A stretch of 64,000 nt of DNA from Zeus faber (GCA_960531495.1 OY482848.1:17562458-17626457), one strand, 5' to 3'. Counted from the stretch's first letter, positions 1 through 46,720 are shown. The notes: generated from the letters alone by a model not told the origin. A program made the numbers and translations.

Positions 1-914
1 TATAATAATAATGTCAAAATATTATTTACAGATCACTGGAAAGTCTTGGCGTGACACCCCTTATAAATGCGCTACAATTGCACCAGCTCTCTGAACACGA
101 TCGCACACAGCTGCCTTTTTTATTTTATTTTTTATTTTTTGGTCTCCGGGCAATTACCACCAGGTCTCTGCAGACGGTAATAATTTCACTCTAACTGCGT
201 GTGGTTTTTAGCGCTGTGTGTTGACTTGGATGTTTTTTTGCAACAAGGCTCATTTGCATAGAAAGGGGCCAATTTTGCACCAAATGTATGAATAATACCT
301 AATTTAAATACGTGCAAATAGCACCGGCACACAGAGACGCTATTTGCTTGGCAGCACAGTTAGCGGTGCATTTCACCGTTTGCGATGGTTGTGTTTTCTG
401 TTATTTGCACCCGTTTAGCGGCCGCAATAGCTGAACAATCCTTTTGTGAATTCGCCCCTCAGTGCTGTGAACAATTGAAATGTCAACAAAATGAATACAT
501 ATGGTGAAGGCCTTTACCATTTTCAGTTAACTTATAGTGCTTTGTCATTTTCCCATTGTGTATTTCTCAAGTGTCCTATATCTTTGGGTTCTCATGAACG
601 TGCTCACAGTGCCTTAGTGTCTAGCTTGTGCATCATTGGCTGGAATGTGACCTCAAGTGTCGTGTTTTAAAGTAATTTCTACTTGTAATACATTGATTCA
701 GCTATTCTATTGGTTTTCCAAAACAAACTTTACAAATATGCTGTGCTAATGAATATCTGGTCCTCCCAGTGTTTAGATGCACTCCACCATGTTGCAAAAT
801 ATCAAAGGAGGGCCTTTTTTGAGACGATGGCAAGATTGATGGGAAAAGGTTGACCAGGGTTCAGCGCCGGGGTCGGGGCGATGGCTGCCACTCTTCCACT
901 TAATGCCGCGTAAT

Positions 915-1035
915 TAGATTGAGATCTCGAGCGAGGAGGGAATGAAAAAACCCTGGGAACATTAGATTAATTAAAAATTTATGCATAATTCATAATTAAA
1001 AAGGAATTCATAATTTGAAATGATTAGCGCCCTCA
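915..1035. promoter_or_regulatory. candidate conserved non-coding element
   Basis: AT-rich block with clustered homeodomain-type cores (taatta, attaatta, ataattaaaa) and a POU-like tatgcataattcat. It is non-repetitive, unlike its surroundings. Conservation is only guessed from its texture. Confidence 0.3.
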
Positions 1036-1340
1036 GTGCCATCCCATGACCCGGCTAGGATGCGCAGGAACTGGGACCGCTTAGTTAAATCCCCTCGATC
1101 TTACGCGCTCCGGCTCCCCCGCCGATGCCCCCACGGGTGCCAGTCGCGCTTCACCCACTGACTGCACAATCAAGCCCAAGTGACTCCCAGAGGAGCCAAG
1201 ATGGCTGCTCACAATGTCAGTCCAGTGTCAAGCGGCGGACATCTTAGTCAGGCCGTCACTCAAAGAGAATGGGCGAGTATTTTGAAAGACAAGACGAGAG
1301 GACGGTGAACCCAAATGGGTGGCGACGGTTTTTAATGAAT

Positions 1341-1343
<3 letters not shown>

Positions 1344-1371
<28 letters not shown>
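1344..1371. repeat. poly(T) run
   Basis: 28 consecutive T. Confidence 0.95.
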
Positions 1372-1626
1372 GATTGTTCTGTTCATCCCTTGTTTGAAGC
1401 CACTTTTAGAATGAGGGTCATACAGACGTAAGAAAAGCTGGGCTCAGATCTTTGGGAGACTTAGTCGTGCCACAGAGCACACACAGAGAAAAAGGTGAGG
1501 AAGTTCCTCCCGGGACCTCTAGACTCCATTTCTTTTGACCTCCCTGCCAACCCAGATTGAGTGTGTACACGAGCAGCTCATCTCTCCTGCTTTTACACTG
1601 CTGTCTTGGTGCCTCAATCCCATAAG

Positions 1627-1764
<138 letters not shown>

Positions 1765-4209
1765 AAAGAGAGGGAGTAGAGTATAAACAGTCATTGAGGG
1801 TAAAGCTAAAAAAATGCAGCCAATGTGACAGCAGTGAATAAGATGTAGGGAAGAGGCAAAAGAGGGTGTTGCTTCTGAGTTCCCCAGGCACAAAAAAAAA
1901 AGTGAACTCTTCCTGACCTCTGACATAATCAGCATATCATTTTTGGGTTGCCCTGCTTTCCACTGGGTGTTAGACCGATCTCCTTTGATTTTTATCCTTG
2001 CACACTGACACAACCGTCAGCTATCTGGTGTGATCCACATTCTGATTCGGAGATGAAAGCAACCGAGGTACTTTGAAATGCACGGCCCCAGCCCTGCACT
2101 CAGCGGACTGTGAGTTAATAATGACAGTGGGCATTGCACAGCCTCCAAACACCACCCCATGCTCGCCTCGCTGACACGGGGACAGCGAGCCTAACCCTGC
2201 CCTGGTGTGAATAATTGGCATGCAGGGGGTTTTGGGAGGTGTCATATCTGTCGTGGTGCTGCTGTTCTTGTCTTATTTATGTTTTCCTGGGAGACAGCTT
2301 CTCAGGGTTGCACAGGGTTTTTTCCCTCAAAAGAGATTGCTTTGCAATTACTCAGAAGTGTCTTGCTTGGCCAATTATTTGCACCGTGATGGAGCATTTG
2401 TTTCCCACAACCTACCTACTTTTTTTGTTTTTATCATTATTTGTTCATCAGCAAGTCGATGGATGGTTTAAATATTGTGACTAGACTAATTGTCAAGTTT
2501 TGTCTTTTCTCCAGCTGAGCCGTCTATAATGTGTTGGCATTTTCTTTGCAGTCCAACTTCACATGAGCACACTACTCAGCATGGCCCTTTATTGTGTGAC
2601 CTCTGGTCCATACATCCCCACAGCAGCCATCAGTATCACTGTCCAGTGTCTGCTCTTGCTGTGTTCTCAACCTGCCCCATGTACTTGTTTTTTTTTTTTT
2701 TTTTTGTTGTTTTTTTTTGTCCTGGAGAAAACAACTGATTGTTAGAGGGGGAGCGGGCCCCCGTGACAGAGGTGGAAAGCTAATGAAGTTATTTGACGGC
2801 AGCCCTGGACACGGAGCAAGAGGTGAGGCAGAGTGGACAAGCGCCTGGCAGTGAGACAGATGAGGCAAGAGGAGAAGCGTAGCGAGAGCGAGAAATGGAG
2901 AAGGGGTGAGAGAGAGAGAAAGGAGGCAAGAAGGAAATGGGATGGGGGAGGGTATGGCGGTGGTAGGAGCGTTGGTGGCAGGTGTCATCCGGGTGTGATA
3001 ACACGAAGACAAGCTGATAATATCGTCAACCTTGGGCCAGAACCAGCCCTACACTACTTTACACGGGGAGCCGTGCTACATATTCACACGCTGCTCGAAC
3101 CTCCAGTCATCCAGAGATGACCGCTCCCTCTTCAGATCTGTGACACCCCGTCACACTGAGGGGATTGGAATCAGGAAATGAGATCAGACTGAAGTCTTAA
3201 ATGTGAACACCGCAGTGGAGGCTGATCTTTATTGCTTAATTTGGATCCCACAGCATTTTGTTTCGGGGCAGTTTGCCTGAAGGAACAACACAAACTTGAC
3301 CATTTGATTAGGCTGCTAAATAATTCAGTGGTCTCTGTTACATGGATTCTGAGTAGAAATGCACGCTATTTATAGTGACAATCGGAAAGGTCATCGGAGA
3401 AGAGTGACTTTGTGAGTGAGTGCAATTCCCTGCGTTGCTTTTGTTCTGATGAGGCCACAGAAAGGTAGGATTTGTGACTGAGTCTGAGGGTTTGCACTAG
3501 CGGCTAATGTGTATCACAGCTTTCACAATTTCTTTTACAATACAGCATGTCTCCAGTATGATACCTTAATGTGTGGAAAGCGTAGCTGACTGTAGACTGT
3601 ATTTGTCTGTAAATGTGTCATTGTAATTGTGTGTGATAGTGTGTGTAACACAGCGGCCAAGTGCGCTGTCCCTGTCTGATCCGACATGGCCCAACACGCT
3701 TCTAATTAGAGGACGTCCTTCCAGGTGCTGACCAGGTTATACTTAGCCTGCCCGCTGACATCTGACGGTGTGACATTTCCAGCTGGTGCCGCGTGCGACC
3801 CCACACCACTGCCCCCTAACTTGAAGGTCACTGGCCCCATCGCTGCCCCCGCCCCCGCCCCCTCCACACACACCCCACACCCGCCCTCAACTCCCCCCGT
3901 TTGACCCCCCCCCCCCAGTATGCCATGATGTGGCGCTGTGGCAGTGTGGCATCGCATGGGTGGTCAAGACACCAGCAACTGTTCCCCTTTTCCCGCCCCT
4001 TATCCTCTGTTCCTGAACCCTCTCTCTGCCTCCAGCGTGGATCATCATTAATCAGAGCTGCCGGGGCCGGCACAAATTGATGATGCGGGCAGGGGCCGGC
4101 AGGCCTGCGGTGGCTAGAGATGTTAGGTGTGATGGCAGGGTGAAGAGTGGAGCAGATCTCTGCTGGGGACAGAGAAGACCGGACAGTGGTCAGCTCAAGA
4201 GTGATGGCT

Positions 4210-4423
<214 letters not shown>

Positions 4424-4799
4424 CTTCTAGCTGCAGATCTTCATCCAGCCACAGCACCTAAATATATAAAAACACTCAAATTGTATTTTGGCATTTAGGA
4501 ATATGGCTTCTTACTGGCTAAAGTGGCTTATAAACAAATGTACCTCCCACATACAGTTGCTAAATCTTCACTCATATTAGATTTACAAGGCCTAATTTAA
4601 AAGTGTGCGCAATCCCTGCAGCCATCAACGTTACCGACAATACACAATTTTTTTTTTAAATATATTTACATTTCTTGTCACGGACAGATGGTATTAAGTC
4701 CCCTTTCTTTTAAAAGATTTGTGCTGGTCTGTGCAGCCAAGAAAAGAGCAGTTCCCATGCCTAGCTCTTAGCTTCGATGATTACTGGTCCAGTCATGCT

Positions 4800-5047
4800 C
4801 CAGCCGTGGGTGGCGTTACTCCTGAGCGGGGATGGTTCTAATTGTACTGAGGCCCCGTGTGACGTCCCAGGGGGAGAGGAATCTGAACGGCTTGTTGACT
4901 CACATGTTTTATGAAACAGACAGCTCAGAAAAAAAACGGACCGGGTTGTCTTATTTCACCGTTTGTGTCTTGGTAGGCCCATCAGAGACCCAAATATATG
5001 TACACAAGCACTGAAAAAGTGAGTTTTTCATAATAGGTCCCCTTTAA
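4800..5047 (+). repeat. TE-like segment (left end uncertain)
   Basis: Ends with aaaaagtgagtttttcata and ataggtcccctttaa, a terminus common to many dispersed teleost non-autonomous repeats. The left boundary cannot be placed. Confidence 0.35.
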
Positions 5048-5758
5048 TGAGGTGGGGCAGGTTTAGGTTAAGTTTTCAGGCTTGAATTGGATATATAAGA
5101 CAAATGCTAATAGGAAATTGGCTTCACTTTTACATTTGAACTTTTTTTCTGGGCAGTTACCATTCCCAAAAAAAGCGTAATCTAAATATTGTGTGCCCAT
5201 CCCCCTTCTCATGATGTGTTAAGTGTCATGTGAAGTGGTAAAAGACACAAAGAGGGGCACTGGCCCCGCTGTTCTTTTCTTGGCGGCTATCGGAAGTTGC
5301 TCCATGTCTAATTATTAATTATTCATCTAAGGCGGATTAAATGTGGCCCAGTTTCTCCTGCAGATGACTTTGGAGCAGAGGCACCCGCACGACTCTTCAC
5401 TCCTCAGCCAAGGCTTTACAACATCCATATATATGAGATAAGATTTTGTCCAATTGCTATCTCTCCGCACGAGAACAGAAATTATTTAAAGGGCAATCGC
5501 GGTCACTAAAGAATGTGGTCGCAATTGCCCCGGTGCACGACAGTCGACTGAAGTATTCTCACAATACAGGATAAATGTAAAAGATTCTGATGCCAATCAC
5601 CCACATGGATTGTCAATGATCTCAAAATAAGTTTTAAGTTAAAGAATGCCAGAGCTGTCTTAAGTTTCATAAAAGGTGATTGAGAAAGAGTCAGTGGTAA
5701 AGAACAGAAAACAAAGACAATAACAAAGCACGATGGAGTTTAGAACAAAGTTCATAGC

Positions 5759-5916
<158 letters not shown>

Positions 5917-6478
5917 TGTGTAGTGGATGCCCTGCAGACCTGGAGGAGGACAGATTCAGTCATGAGGTCCTACCATCTGTGCAGACCCACAGTGTCCCGG
6001 CTTTGATGTGTGGTGGAGCACTCAGCCCTGAAGACAAGCGAGAGCCTAGTACACCTTTGACTCGCTGTAATGCTCCATACGTGTTTTGCACACCACATGA
6101 GTATTGACTTTTTGATAAATGGCAACACATCCATTTATATCCTCACTTATATATAAATTATGTATGTATGTATGTATGTACTGTATGTATTATTCACTTA
6201 TGTATAATTTAAGCTCATGCATTTTTTAAAGGTGATTTAACTTTCCGATGTCCTTAAATATCATTCATTGTTTAGCTGTCGGTGATTATTTTTGGAGTTT
6301 GATCGAGTAGTGTCTCACAAATAGCGATGTCGTCTTGGCCCGTCACATATATACTTGTGCCAAATTCTGATTGATCTGACTCAATAGTGCTTGTATATTT
6401 TAAAAACCTGTTTGAAGTGACAATCCTTTTGTTTTCTTGGTCACTTGAGTTGGGGATATTTCTTAATTTCAGGGTGCT

Positions 6479-6730
6479 TTTCTTTTTTTGTGAATGTTCA
6501 TCCATATTTTGACAATTCACTGACCACAACTAGCTACGCTGCTTTATCAAATTCAAATTCACATCGGCTGCCTTTCACTTCTTGCACTTTTATAATCTCT
6601 GCATTCTTACCAGGAAAGGCGGACCCCGCCACCAACAGTGGACAGTTGCTGTTTCTTATAATGTGCCAGCTAAAACTGTGTCAAAAATGTGATTTAGTAT
6701 CAAAATACTCCTATGGATTACCACTTTAAT
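6479..6730 (+). repeat. interspersed repeat, copy 1
   Basis: Shares with 16505-16797, in order: tttttttgtgaatgt, tcactgacc/ttactgacc, ggaaaggcggacccc, caccaaca, gcttataa/tcttataa, ccagcta and attaccactttaa. It lies 170 bp before exon A. Confidence 0.7.
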
Positions 6731-6901
6731 GGTTCTTAAAGGTAGAGGCTGGGCTTTGTCGGATTCAAAGCCACCAACTGCCCTCTTGACAAAAAAGCCT
6801 GTTGTTTCTGGGTTTTAATTTAACCAACACTGGTAAAATCAAGTTCTTCCTTTTAAGTTTTCACCAGTCATTTAACCTCTTTCTTTGGCTTCATATTCCA
6901 G

Positions 6902-39487
<32,586 letters not shown>

Positions 39488-41589
39488 GCGCTCGCTAGCT
39501 TCTTTTCCAATCAGACCAGCCGAATAAGCTGGACCAGACAGAAAGAAACGTAATAAATAAAAAATTAAAAAAAAACATTTATAAGAGAAAAAGGCTGTAC
39601 GTGCTAAAAAAATGCATTTATATCAAAAAGCTGCTTTTCTTATAAGTTCTACAAATTCAATTACTACTACTACTACTCTCATCTTTTTGTTTCTGTTTTC
39701 AAAACTTCTGAATGACCTGGACCCAACTGCATTTTCTGAAGAAAAATGTATGTTTTTTTTGGGGGTTTTTTTTACGTTTTTTTCTAGATGTTTTTCTTTT
39801 GTTTTACAAGATAAAAGTTGAAAAAACAAACAACATTTTTGCAAGTGCTATAATTTTAGTGCATTTTCGTCTACTGCTCTTTATGCATCAAAATAGCATG
39901 CCTGTTTCTGTGTTTCAGCTAGCTTTGCCGTCAGTAGAGCTGATACGAAAATATCCTCAAGTGTTAGCGGTGCACCGTGAACCAATGAAACGGAATGCTT
40001 TTTATTTTGATTTCTTCGTTTCTTTTTTTTTTGTTTTGTTTTGTTTTGTCGTTTTTTTTGTTTTGTTTTTTTGGGAAAAAAAGCCTCGTTTCCAAAGCAA
40101 CGCCTCAAACCACGCACTTACTTATTTATCAATCTTGTACATAGTTTTGTAGCCCTGCCCCTCCCCGACGCTTTGATTTCTGTGGGTTTCCTATAAAGCC
40201 AAGTGCATCACTGCTGTCTGATATCACCTCTGTCTCAGAACCACCTCGGCTGTCATGACTAAAGTCATTCCAATTTTAATTTTTTTTTTTTACGTTTTTT
40301 TTTTTTCATTTTCTACTGTCTAGACTTGTCTCCATCCCCAAACATATAAGTATATTTTTTACAGCGAGTAACCCTGGGGTTGAGATGGAGCAGCTGATCC
40401 AAAAAAAAAAAAATTGTAATAATTCTGCATTTTAGCCTTCATGCAAAAGCAAAATAATAATATTAATAACACAAATTCCAAATGCGAACATGACCCCTAT
40501 CACCTGGATACTGAAATATGGAGATTACAAAAAAAAAATAACAATAAAAAAAACTCTTCAGAGTGTTTATCAAGGTGTTAAATCCTGCAACATGACATGC
40601 CAAAAAAAAATGTGTTGTTCACTTTGTACCTGAGAGCAGAGCGGTGTCAGTCCAGCGTGGTGTGCGGAGCGATGTGTCTGTAAGTAGAGATATAAGAGAT
40701 AAAACTGTTTTGTGGAGGTGACCAGCTGTGGGATAGCTACACTACCCACAGCTCCCGGTCACCACAGGCCGATTCAATGGTGCTTTTTGGAGCTTTTGTA
40801 ATTTTGTGTAAGAAAAAAAAAAAAAAAAACTGTTCCAAAATGACTTGAATGAATGTATATTCTTTATTTTTTATTTTTATTTTTGTTGTTTGTACATGCG
40901 AAAGGAGTGTAGCAGGGAGGTCTTCTGTGCTGGTTTAGAGAGCGAAGTGGTGAGTTCGGTGGCCTTCTGTGTCTCTTTGGTTTTTTTTTTTGTTTTTTGT
41001 TTTTTTGTTGTTTTTTTTTTACTGAGCCTTTTACATCATATTTTATACTAACATTGAACGACAACCCAGTTTAAGAAGAAAAAACAAAACAAAACAAAAA
41101 AAAAAAACTCCCGTAGGTGCAATGAAGAAGCAAGCCGCTCTCCGTGTACAGGATTGTGTTGAACGGCGAGGCTTCTGTCCGGCCGGCAGACACGGTACCG
41201 CTTCCCGCTCCCGCTCGTCACCCCTTTTGAGTTTAATTGCACTTAACTTAGTTACATTTCAAGCCAAAAGCACTTAGACCCTCTATCTTCCTTTTTAAAG
41301 TGCAACATTAGATCCACACAGCCCAGCGCCATGGAAGACGGACGGTAACCTGGAAGTGTTGCGTGGAAAGGCTTCAGTCAGAGCTGGAGGTTTGGTTCCG
41401 CGGGCGCTCTGTCCGTCTGGGAGGTTGGAGGAAGCAAACGATTACAAATTGCATGAATTGGACAGAAGAGGTCAAGCTCCCCCTGGGAACCAAAGTTCCC
41501 AGGCTAAATTGTTCAAGCCAACTTTGCACAGTGCTGCACTTTTGATTATGAGAATTTGTATTTATCCATACAAATTTATTGTGCTCAAA

Positions 41590-41632
41590 AATAAATGTTT
41601 GTGAAATAGGGGCAGCGTAGTTGAAAAATAAA
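41590..41632 (+). terminator. znf827: candidate poly(A) signals for znf827
   Basis: Two AATAAA hexamers, 41590-41595 and 41627-41632, followed by T-rich sequence at 41650-41658. This is the best-placed cleavage signal pair after the stop codon. An alternative ATTAAA lies at 42414. Confidence 0.45.
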
Positions 41633-42003
41633 AATGTTATTATTATAATTTTTTTTTTAAGCTTTACCCATGATCGACGTTTCTTGTGTTCCTAAGTGGT
41701 CTTCAAGCCAAAACGGTTTCTTTAATATCTAAAGGGATTTTTATTTCCTTTGCCTTTTTTGTGTTGATGATTTTGCTTATTATGATTCATTGATGATGTT
41801 ATTTGATTTTATATATTTTTTGTTTTAATCACGTCAAAAAAATGGCGATTGGACAGAAGCAAACATTCATTCTTCAGACCAAAATGTATTTTTATTTTAT
41901 TTTTTTAAACAGGATATGATTTTAGGATGGAATCCGTCATGCCCTGTTGTGGAGTGATGCCTCAGTGTCTCCCCTGAGCCGGCGCTGATTCAGACAGCGG
42001 CAG

Positions 42004-42038
<35 letters not shown>
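42004..42038. repeat. (CA)n microsatellite
   Basis: About 17 units, in or just beyond the znf827 3' UTR. Confidence 0.95.
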
Positions 42039-42039
<1 letters not shown>

Positions 42040-43649
42040 GATGAATTGAGCTCTTTGTACTATCTGGATTAACTTTTATACTCTAGTGCCACTTGGTGGA
42101 AGGGAACCACCTGAGACTCCTGAGAAATGAGTCAAACTAATTGTCAGGGTCGCAAAAAAAGAAAAGATAATAAGAAGAGAATGTGTCCACTTTGACACCT
42201 TTTTAATTGTCTGCCTTTTTAATACTGCATAATCATGATGTAATCAAAAGAATGGCTGCACTTCCTTCCTCCTCCTCCCCCTATTTCGAGTGAAATCTCT
42301 GAAATGGCAACAGTCCTTTTAAAAGCAGTGTTTCTAAGCGCTTGTCTTTTTTTATTTTGCTTAATTGTAAGCAGCACAGTGATTTTATTATTATAATTTT
42401 TTTTTTCTAAACCATTAAAGTGTGACCTCCTTTCAGCACTTGAGAGTCTGCATGACACTGCTCTCCCCGCTCTCTCTCTCTTTAGCTCATAGCACTTCAG
42501 AACTAACTCCCTGGGTTGCATTTAGTTTTTTAGCGATCACGCCGCACAATCATTTAGCTTTAAGTTTGGCTGTATTATATGATTAGAAATGGCTCAACTT
42601 TCCTGTTTATTTTTTGGCACTAGGTAAGACTTCGTTTGTGCTGTATAAAGCTTTTTTTTATTACTCCATTGTTAAGGCTGTACAGGGTTGTTTGTGAAGA
42701 TAACTGGTAAATAGATCATTTGTACTTTTTTTTTTTTTTTTTTTTTTTTAATTTTGTTTTGTTTGGCATTATTTTATGTTCAAATTGCCAGATCTAAATG
42801 TAACAGGATTTGAAAGTAAAGCTTACATCAGATATTATGTCAGTTTCTGTAATTTTTCCTGTCTCCGTTCCGAACCGTGAACCCTAGATGCTCTCAATTT
42901 ACAAATTACACGCTGATGGATTCCTTTTCCGTCTCTCTGTTCGGCCGTTTATTCAGACACTTGACCAAGAAGCTCTCGTTGTCCAAATCCACATGAACTC
43001 AAACTGACCTTCTCCGGCAGCAACTAGTGCAGTTAAAGATCATCGGTGCTGCACAGCGCACATAATTAGCTCCGAGGCGAAGCTCCGCCGTGCTCGCTAG
43101 GACCCTGATTTCCTCCTGTGCCATTTACACACAAAGCATTGATCTGTTTTTAGGGACTCGTGTTTTCTAATTTATGACAGTGGGATGCTCTCATAACAAT
43201 AAGGAATAGGATTTGTCATGGTGTCTCGCTTGTGTTTTTTTACGAGACCGATGGGAGGTCTTTCTCCCTGTTCGTTTGGTGTCGTGGTAATGAAAGTTAC
43301 AGCACGTTCTCGCCCAACCAAAGGTCGGCCCTGCCTAATGAAAACAGATGAAGCAGAGATAAAGTGTTTGCCGACATTAAGGGACTCATTTATCACTGTT
43401 AGCCCCAGAGCTATAGAACACCTTGGTATGGAGCTTCAGCGGGGGCCTGCCTCAGAGCGGCAGCGTCAATATGAAGCCTCCCAGGCACACACGCCCTCCC
43501 TCCCTCCCTCCCTCCCTCCCTCCCTCTCTCTCTCATCCCTCTGTATCTCCACATTTTTCTATGGCTTTGTCGTTGGGTCGACTTACTGTTCATGTTGGCT
43601 GTGTTGATGTTCTACTTCCCAGCTTTGGACCTTAACTCAAATTGCGACG

Positions 43650-43983
43650 GTTGGCATTCCGGTGGCACGGTGCCTCGGCGGCTGTCGCCTCACAGCAAGA
43701 AGGTTCTGGGTTCGAACCCATCTGAAGACCTTTCGTTTCCGGAGTTCACATGTTCTCCCCATGTTCACGTGGGTTTGCTCCCGCCCTAAACGCCATCTGT
43801 GTCAGGGTCGTACACGCCAGCCAGTGCCCTGATCAAGGCCAACCTAACCCAATAGCCAAGGCATTGGCTCTAAAAGTGGAGTTGGTCCCGGGCCACCGTG
43901 CTGTGGCTTCCCTGTTGCTCCTAAATAATTTGGATGGGTCGAATGTAGAAACCAAATTTTTCCCGTGGGGATCAATGACGTGA
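43650..43983 (+). mobile_element. tRNA-derived SINE
   Basis: The 5' part has tRNA-like order: ggtggcacggtgcctcgg, then gtcgcctcacagcaagaagg and a B-box-like ggttcgaaccc. The body continues catgttctccccatgt...gtgggtt. The 3' end is accaaatttttcccgtgggg-atcaatga, a tail widespread in fish SINEs. No target duplication is obvious. Confidence 0.6.
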
Positions 43984-45557
43984 TTTTCCTTGAATCCACG
44001 ATCCGTTCAGCGATTCTTAGAGGAAGCATCCCACCGGACAGCGGGGGCGATCTCGGTGACTTGCAGGCCCCAGTCCGGACCAACGTGAGGCCCTTCTCCG
44101 CCTGACTTACTGCAAGCACGGCTAGTAAACAAAAAGTATTTAGAGAGAGCTCTGTTCAGTGAGCAAAGCTAAATGGGAAATTTAACGGAACCACTGAAAC
44201 GCTCTTCACTCGGTTGGAAGAAGATAATGGGATGAGAAAAAGATTATGAATATATTAAATACTATTTTGAACACTCAGGAGTCGGGAGTCACTCCAGCGA
44301 AACAGTCGATCGCTCGTCTCGTTCGCGATTCTTAACTGCAGCGACTCGGGCTGAACCGAGACGCCGATCTGGAACGGAAAGAGCCGAGAGCCCCGAGTCC
44401 CAAACGGAGGCCATGGCACCCCAACCGTGAGCCGCACAGGAGAGCAGCGCCGGGCGTGGAGGAGGCCCCCGGCGGCGGTTTTTCCCACCCAAGTTCCTGT
44501 TTGGAGGAGACCGACCACGCGTCACAGGACTCAGCGGCTCGAGGAGATGAGGCGAGGAGATGAGGTCCTCGGTGTTGGTGGTATTTTGAAAGCCGGCAGC
44601 CGCTTTTTGTCGCCACGTCCATGTCCATCTCTACGTTCTCCAAAGTACTTTTCTCTAATTGTAATGATGGGGATACTTACGGAATGGGAGCGCACTGCGC
44701 CGATCACTGGGAGCGGCGAAATTGCGGAGAAAAATAATGAAATAAATGAATAAATAGAACTCGTGAGGCGCCAGGCGAAAGACAAGCTCGTGCCGGCCAG
44801 GACGCTGACCTGCGAGGATTCAACAGCCATCTCGACGCCTCGCTCTTCCTCTCCATACAAGTGCAACGTTCTCACCTGACTTCGTCTCGCCTGGATGCTA
44901 ATCAAGCCCCCCCCCCCCTCCTTTTTTTTAGTTGTTTAAATCTGCATAATTAAGTCCAAAGAGGCTCTCGGGGCGGCCCCCTCGTCTGCTGCCCCCCCCC
45001 CCGTGAAGGAAAGCGTCGATAAGAGAAGTGAAGCGACGCGTATCCACCGCAGGGAACGGTCATCGGTCGGAAAGGGATTGAATCCCAATTTAGATGGTGT
45101 GATTGGAGGCATGATGTATTTGTCCTCTTTTGGGGAAGAGAAAAAAAAAGAAAAGCCTCTCATTTCCGGCGTGGACCCTCGGTAAAAATTGTCTGTGGGA
45201 AGAAATTCTGTGATATGAACAAAGGCTGGAGTTTTCCCTCATCCCAATAATAGCCCTTCACCTCGGCCAACGCTGTCTGCACAATGTCGACCTTTCGACA
45301 CTACCCCGCGAAAGTTGGCCGCTGTCGATCGATAGCGTGTTAGCTTTTTGTTTGTAGGTTCAGGCTGCCTTGGCTTTATTACAACCGCTGGGAGTCATGG
45401 GGGAGTCGCGCGCGGCTTTGCGAGAGAGGAGCTCCCTCTTGTTTGCCAAAAGTGTAATCCCACCGTGACCCGGCGTGACCCCGCCCTAAGAGGAAAGCTG
45501 CTTAGACACAAGTGCGTGTCTGCGGGAGGGAGCGGCCAGCTGCCTGGCCTCTGGCTG

Positions 45558-45600
<43 letters not shown>

Positions 45601-46469
45601 ATCACTCCATCTCTGTCTCACTCTCACACCCTGTATCACCCCCTCACTCTCACACCCTGTATCACCCCATCTCTCTCCCTCTCTCCCCGTCTTTCTGTCT
45701 CGCTCCATCCCTCTCACTCCTCCCGTTCTTTCGCTCGCCCGTGATGGATACGCTTTGCTGCATGGCCGCGGCTCTCCCTCCCTCTCTCTTCTCTTCGCTC
45801 TCCTCGTTTTGCGTCTTCACTCACACCTTCACCCTCCTTCTCACTGTTTTTTTTTTTTTTCCTCTGCTCTATATTTGTCACTAGCTCCATCGCTCCCCCT
45901 CCGGCGCGGCATCTCGACTCCCCCCCCCCGACCGCTGAAACTCGTCCCCCCGTTCCCTCTCTTCTCCTCTGCTTCTCCCGTCCTTTTGTCCTCCCTCCTC
46001 CTCGTTTTCCATCCTCCTGCTCTTTGGGTTTGCTCTTCACCCAGCCCCCCCACCGCCACCCCCGCCCCCACCCCGTTGCACCCGGGTCGCCCTCTCCTCT
46101 CTCCACCCCCCCCCTTCAGCATTGATACTTCCCAGGCTCCCTCTCCTCACCCCCGTGCACTGAGGGGCTTTTAGGCTGTAAAGAAGCCCGGGCTTTGGTA
46201 AGTGAAGACAGATTTCCCTCTTCCCTCCGCAAAGACAATAAACACAAAGGTCCAAATGCGCGGCCTCTGCCATAGGCGGCTTGTGGTACAGCAGAGAGCA
46301 GGACCACTGGCGCAAGGGAGGAGGAGGGAGGGATAAAAGGGAAAAAATTAGCTCTGGAATCGATTTGACATGGGCCGGAGCCAGGGCTGAAACTGTAGAA
46401 TAAAGCCGCTTGTTGACTCACAGATCCATTCATCATTTGTTAAAGGCAGGGGAGTGAATCGGCAGAATA

Positions 46470-46720
46470 TGAAGTTCTCACGTTCTCGCGCTCGGTGGTG
46501 ATGGGCACAAATCGCGCGGTGCCGCCGGTGCCGTCGGCGGGGAACTGACATGCGGCGTTCGCGCGCCGCAGTGCTGAGAACGGCCGCGCCACATGAAGCA
46601 GAAATCGCGCCCGGCGCCGCTTCCTTTTTACATTTCTCCGCGCAACGCTCGCGCGGCGCGGGTGAGGGCGGCCGCCCGGGTATCGCCGGGAAGACGCGGG
46701 TTTGAGCTGCGGCGTGGAGA
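46470..46720. promoter_or_regulatory. CpG island in the intergenic region
   Basis: Dense CpG (gcgcgccgc, ctcgcgcggcgcggg, ggcggccgcccggg) against AT-rich surroundings, not next to any recognised first exon. It could be a promoter of an unrecognised transcript or an enhancer-associated island. Confidence 0.5.

Larger units (their letters stand above)
39488..42850 (+). other. znf827: znf827 3' UTR (distal end uncertain)
   Basis: AT-rich, T-run-rich sequence after the stop codon. Possible poly(A) signals are AATAAA at 41590-41595 and 41627-41632, and ATTAAA at 42414-42419. A Pumilio-type TGTACATA lies at 40136-40143. GCACTT hexamers, complementary to the miR-430/17 seed, occur at 40114, 41239, 41270, 41536, 42436 and 42492. 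The UTR ends by about 41650 or continues to about 42850; the sequence alone does not settle this. Confidence 0.6.

Noticed and set aside
43680..43715. tRNA-like segment with ggttcgaaccc
   Set aside because: Only the B-box half is tRNA-like and it continues into a SINE body, so it is not a functional tRNA gene.
45348..46174. Frames of 178 and 220 codons rich in Ser, Leu and Pro
   Set aside because: They arise from C/T-rich low-complexity DNA; no domain, no splice evidence.
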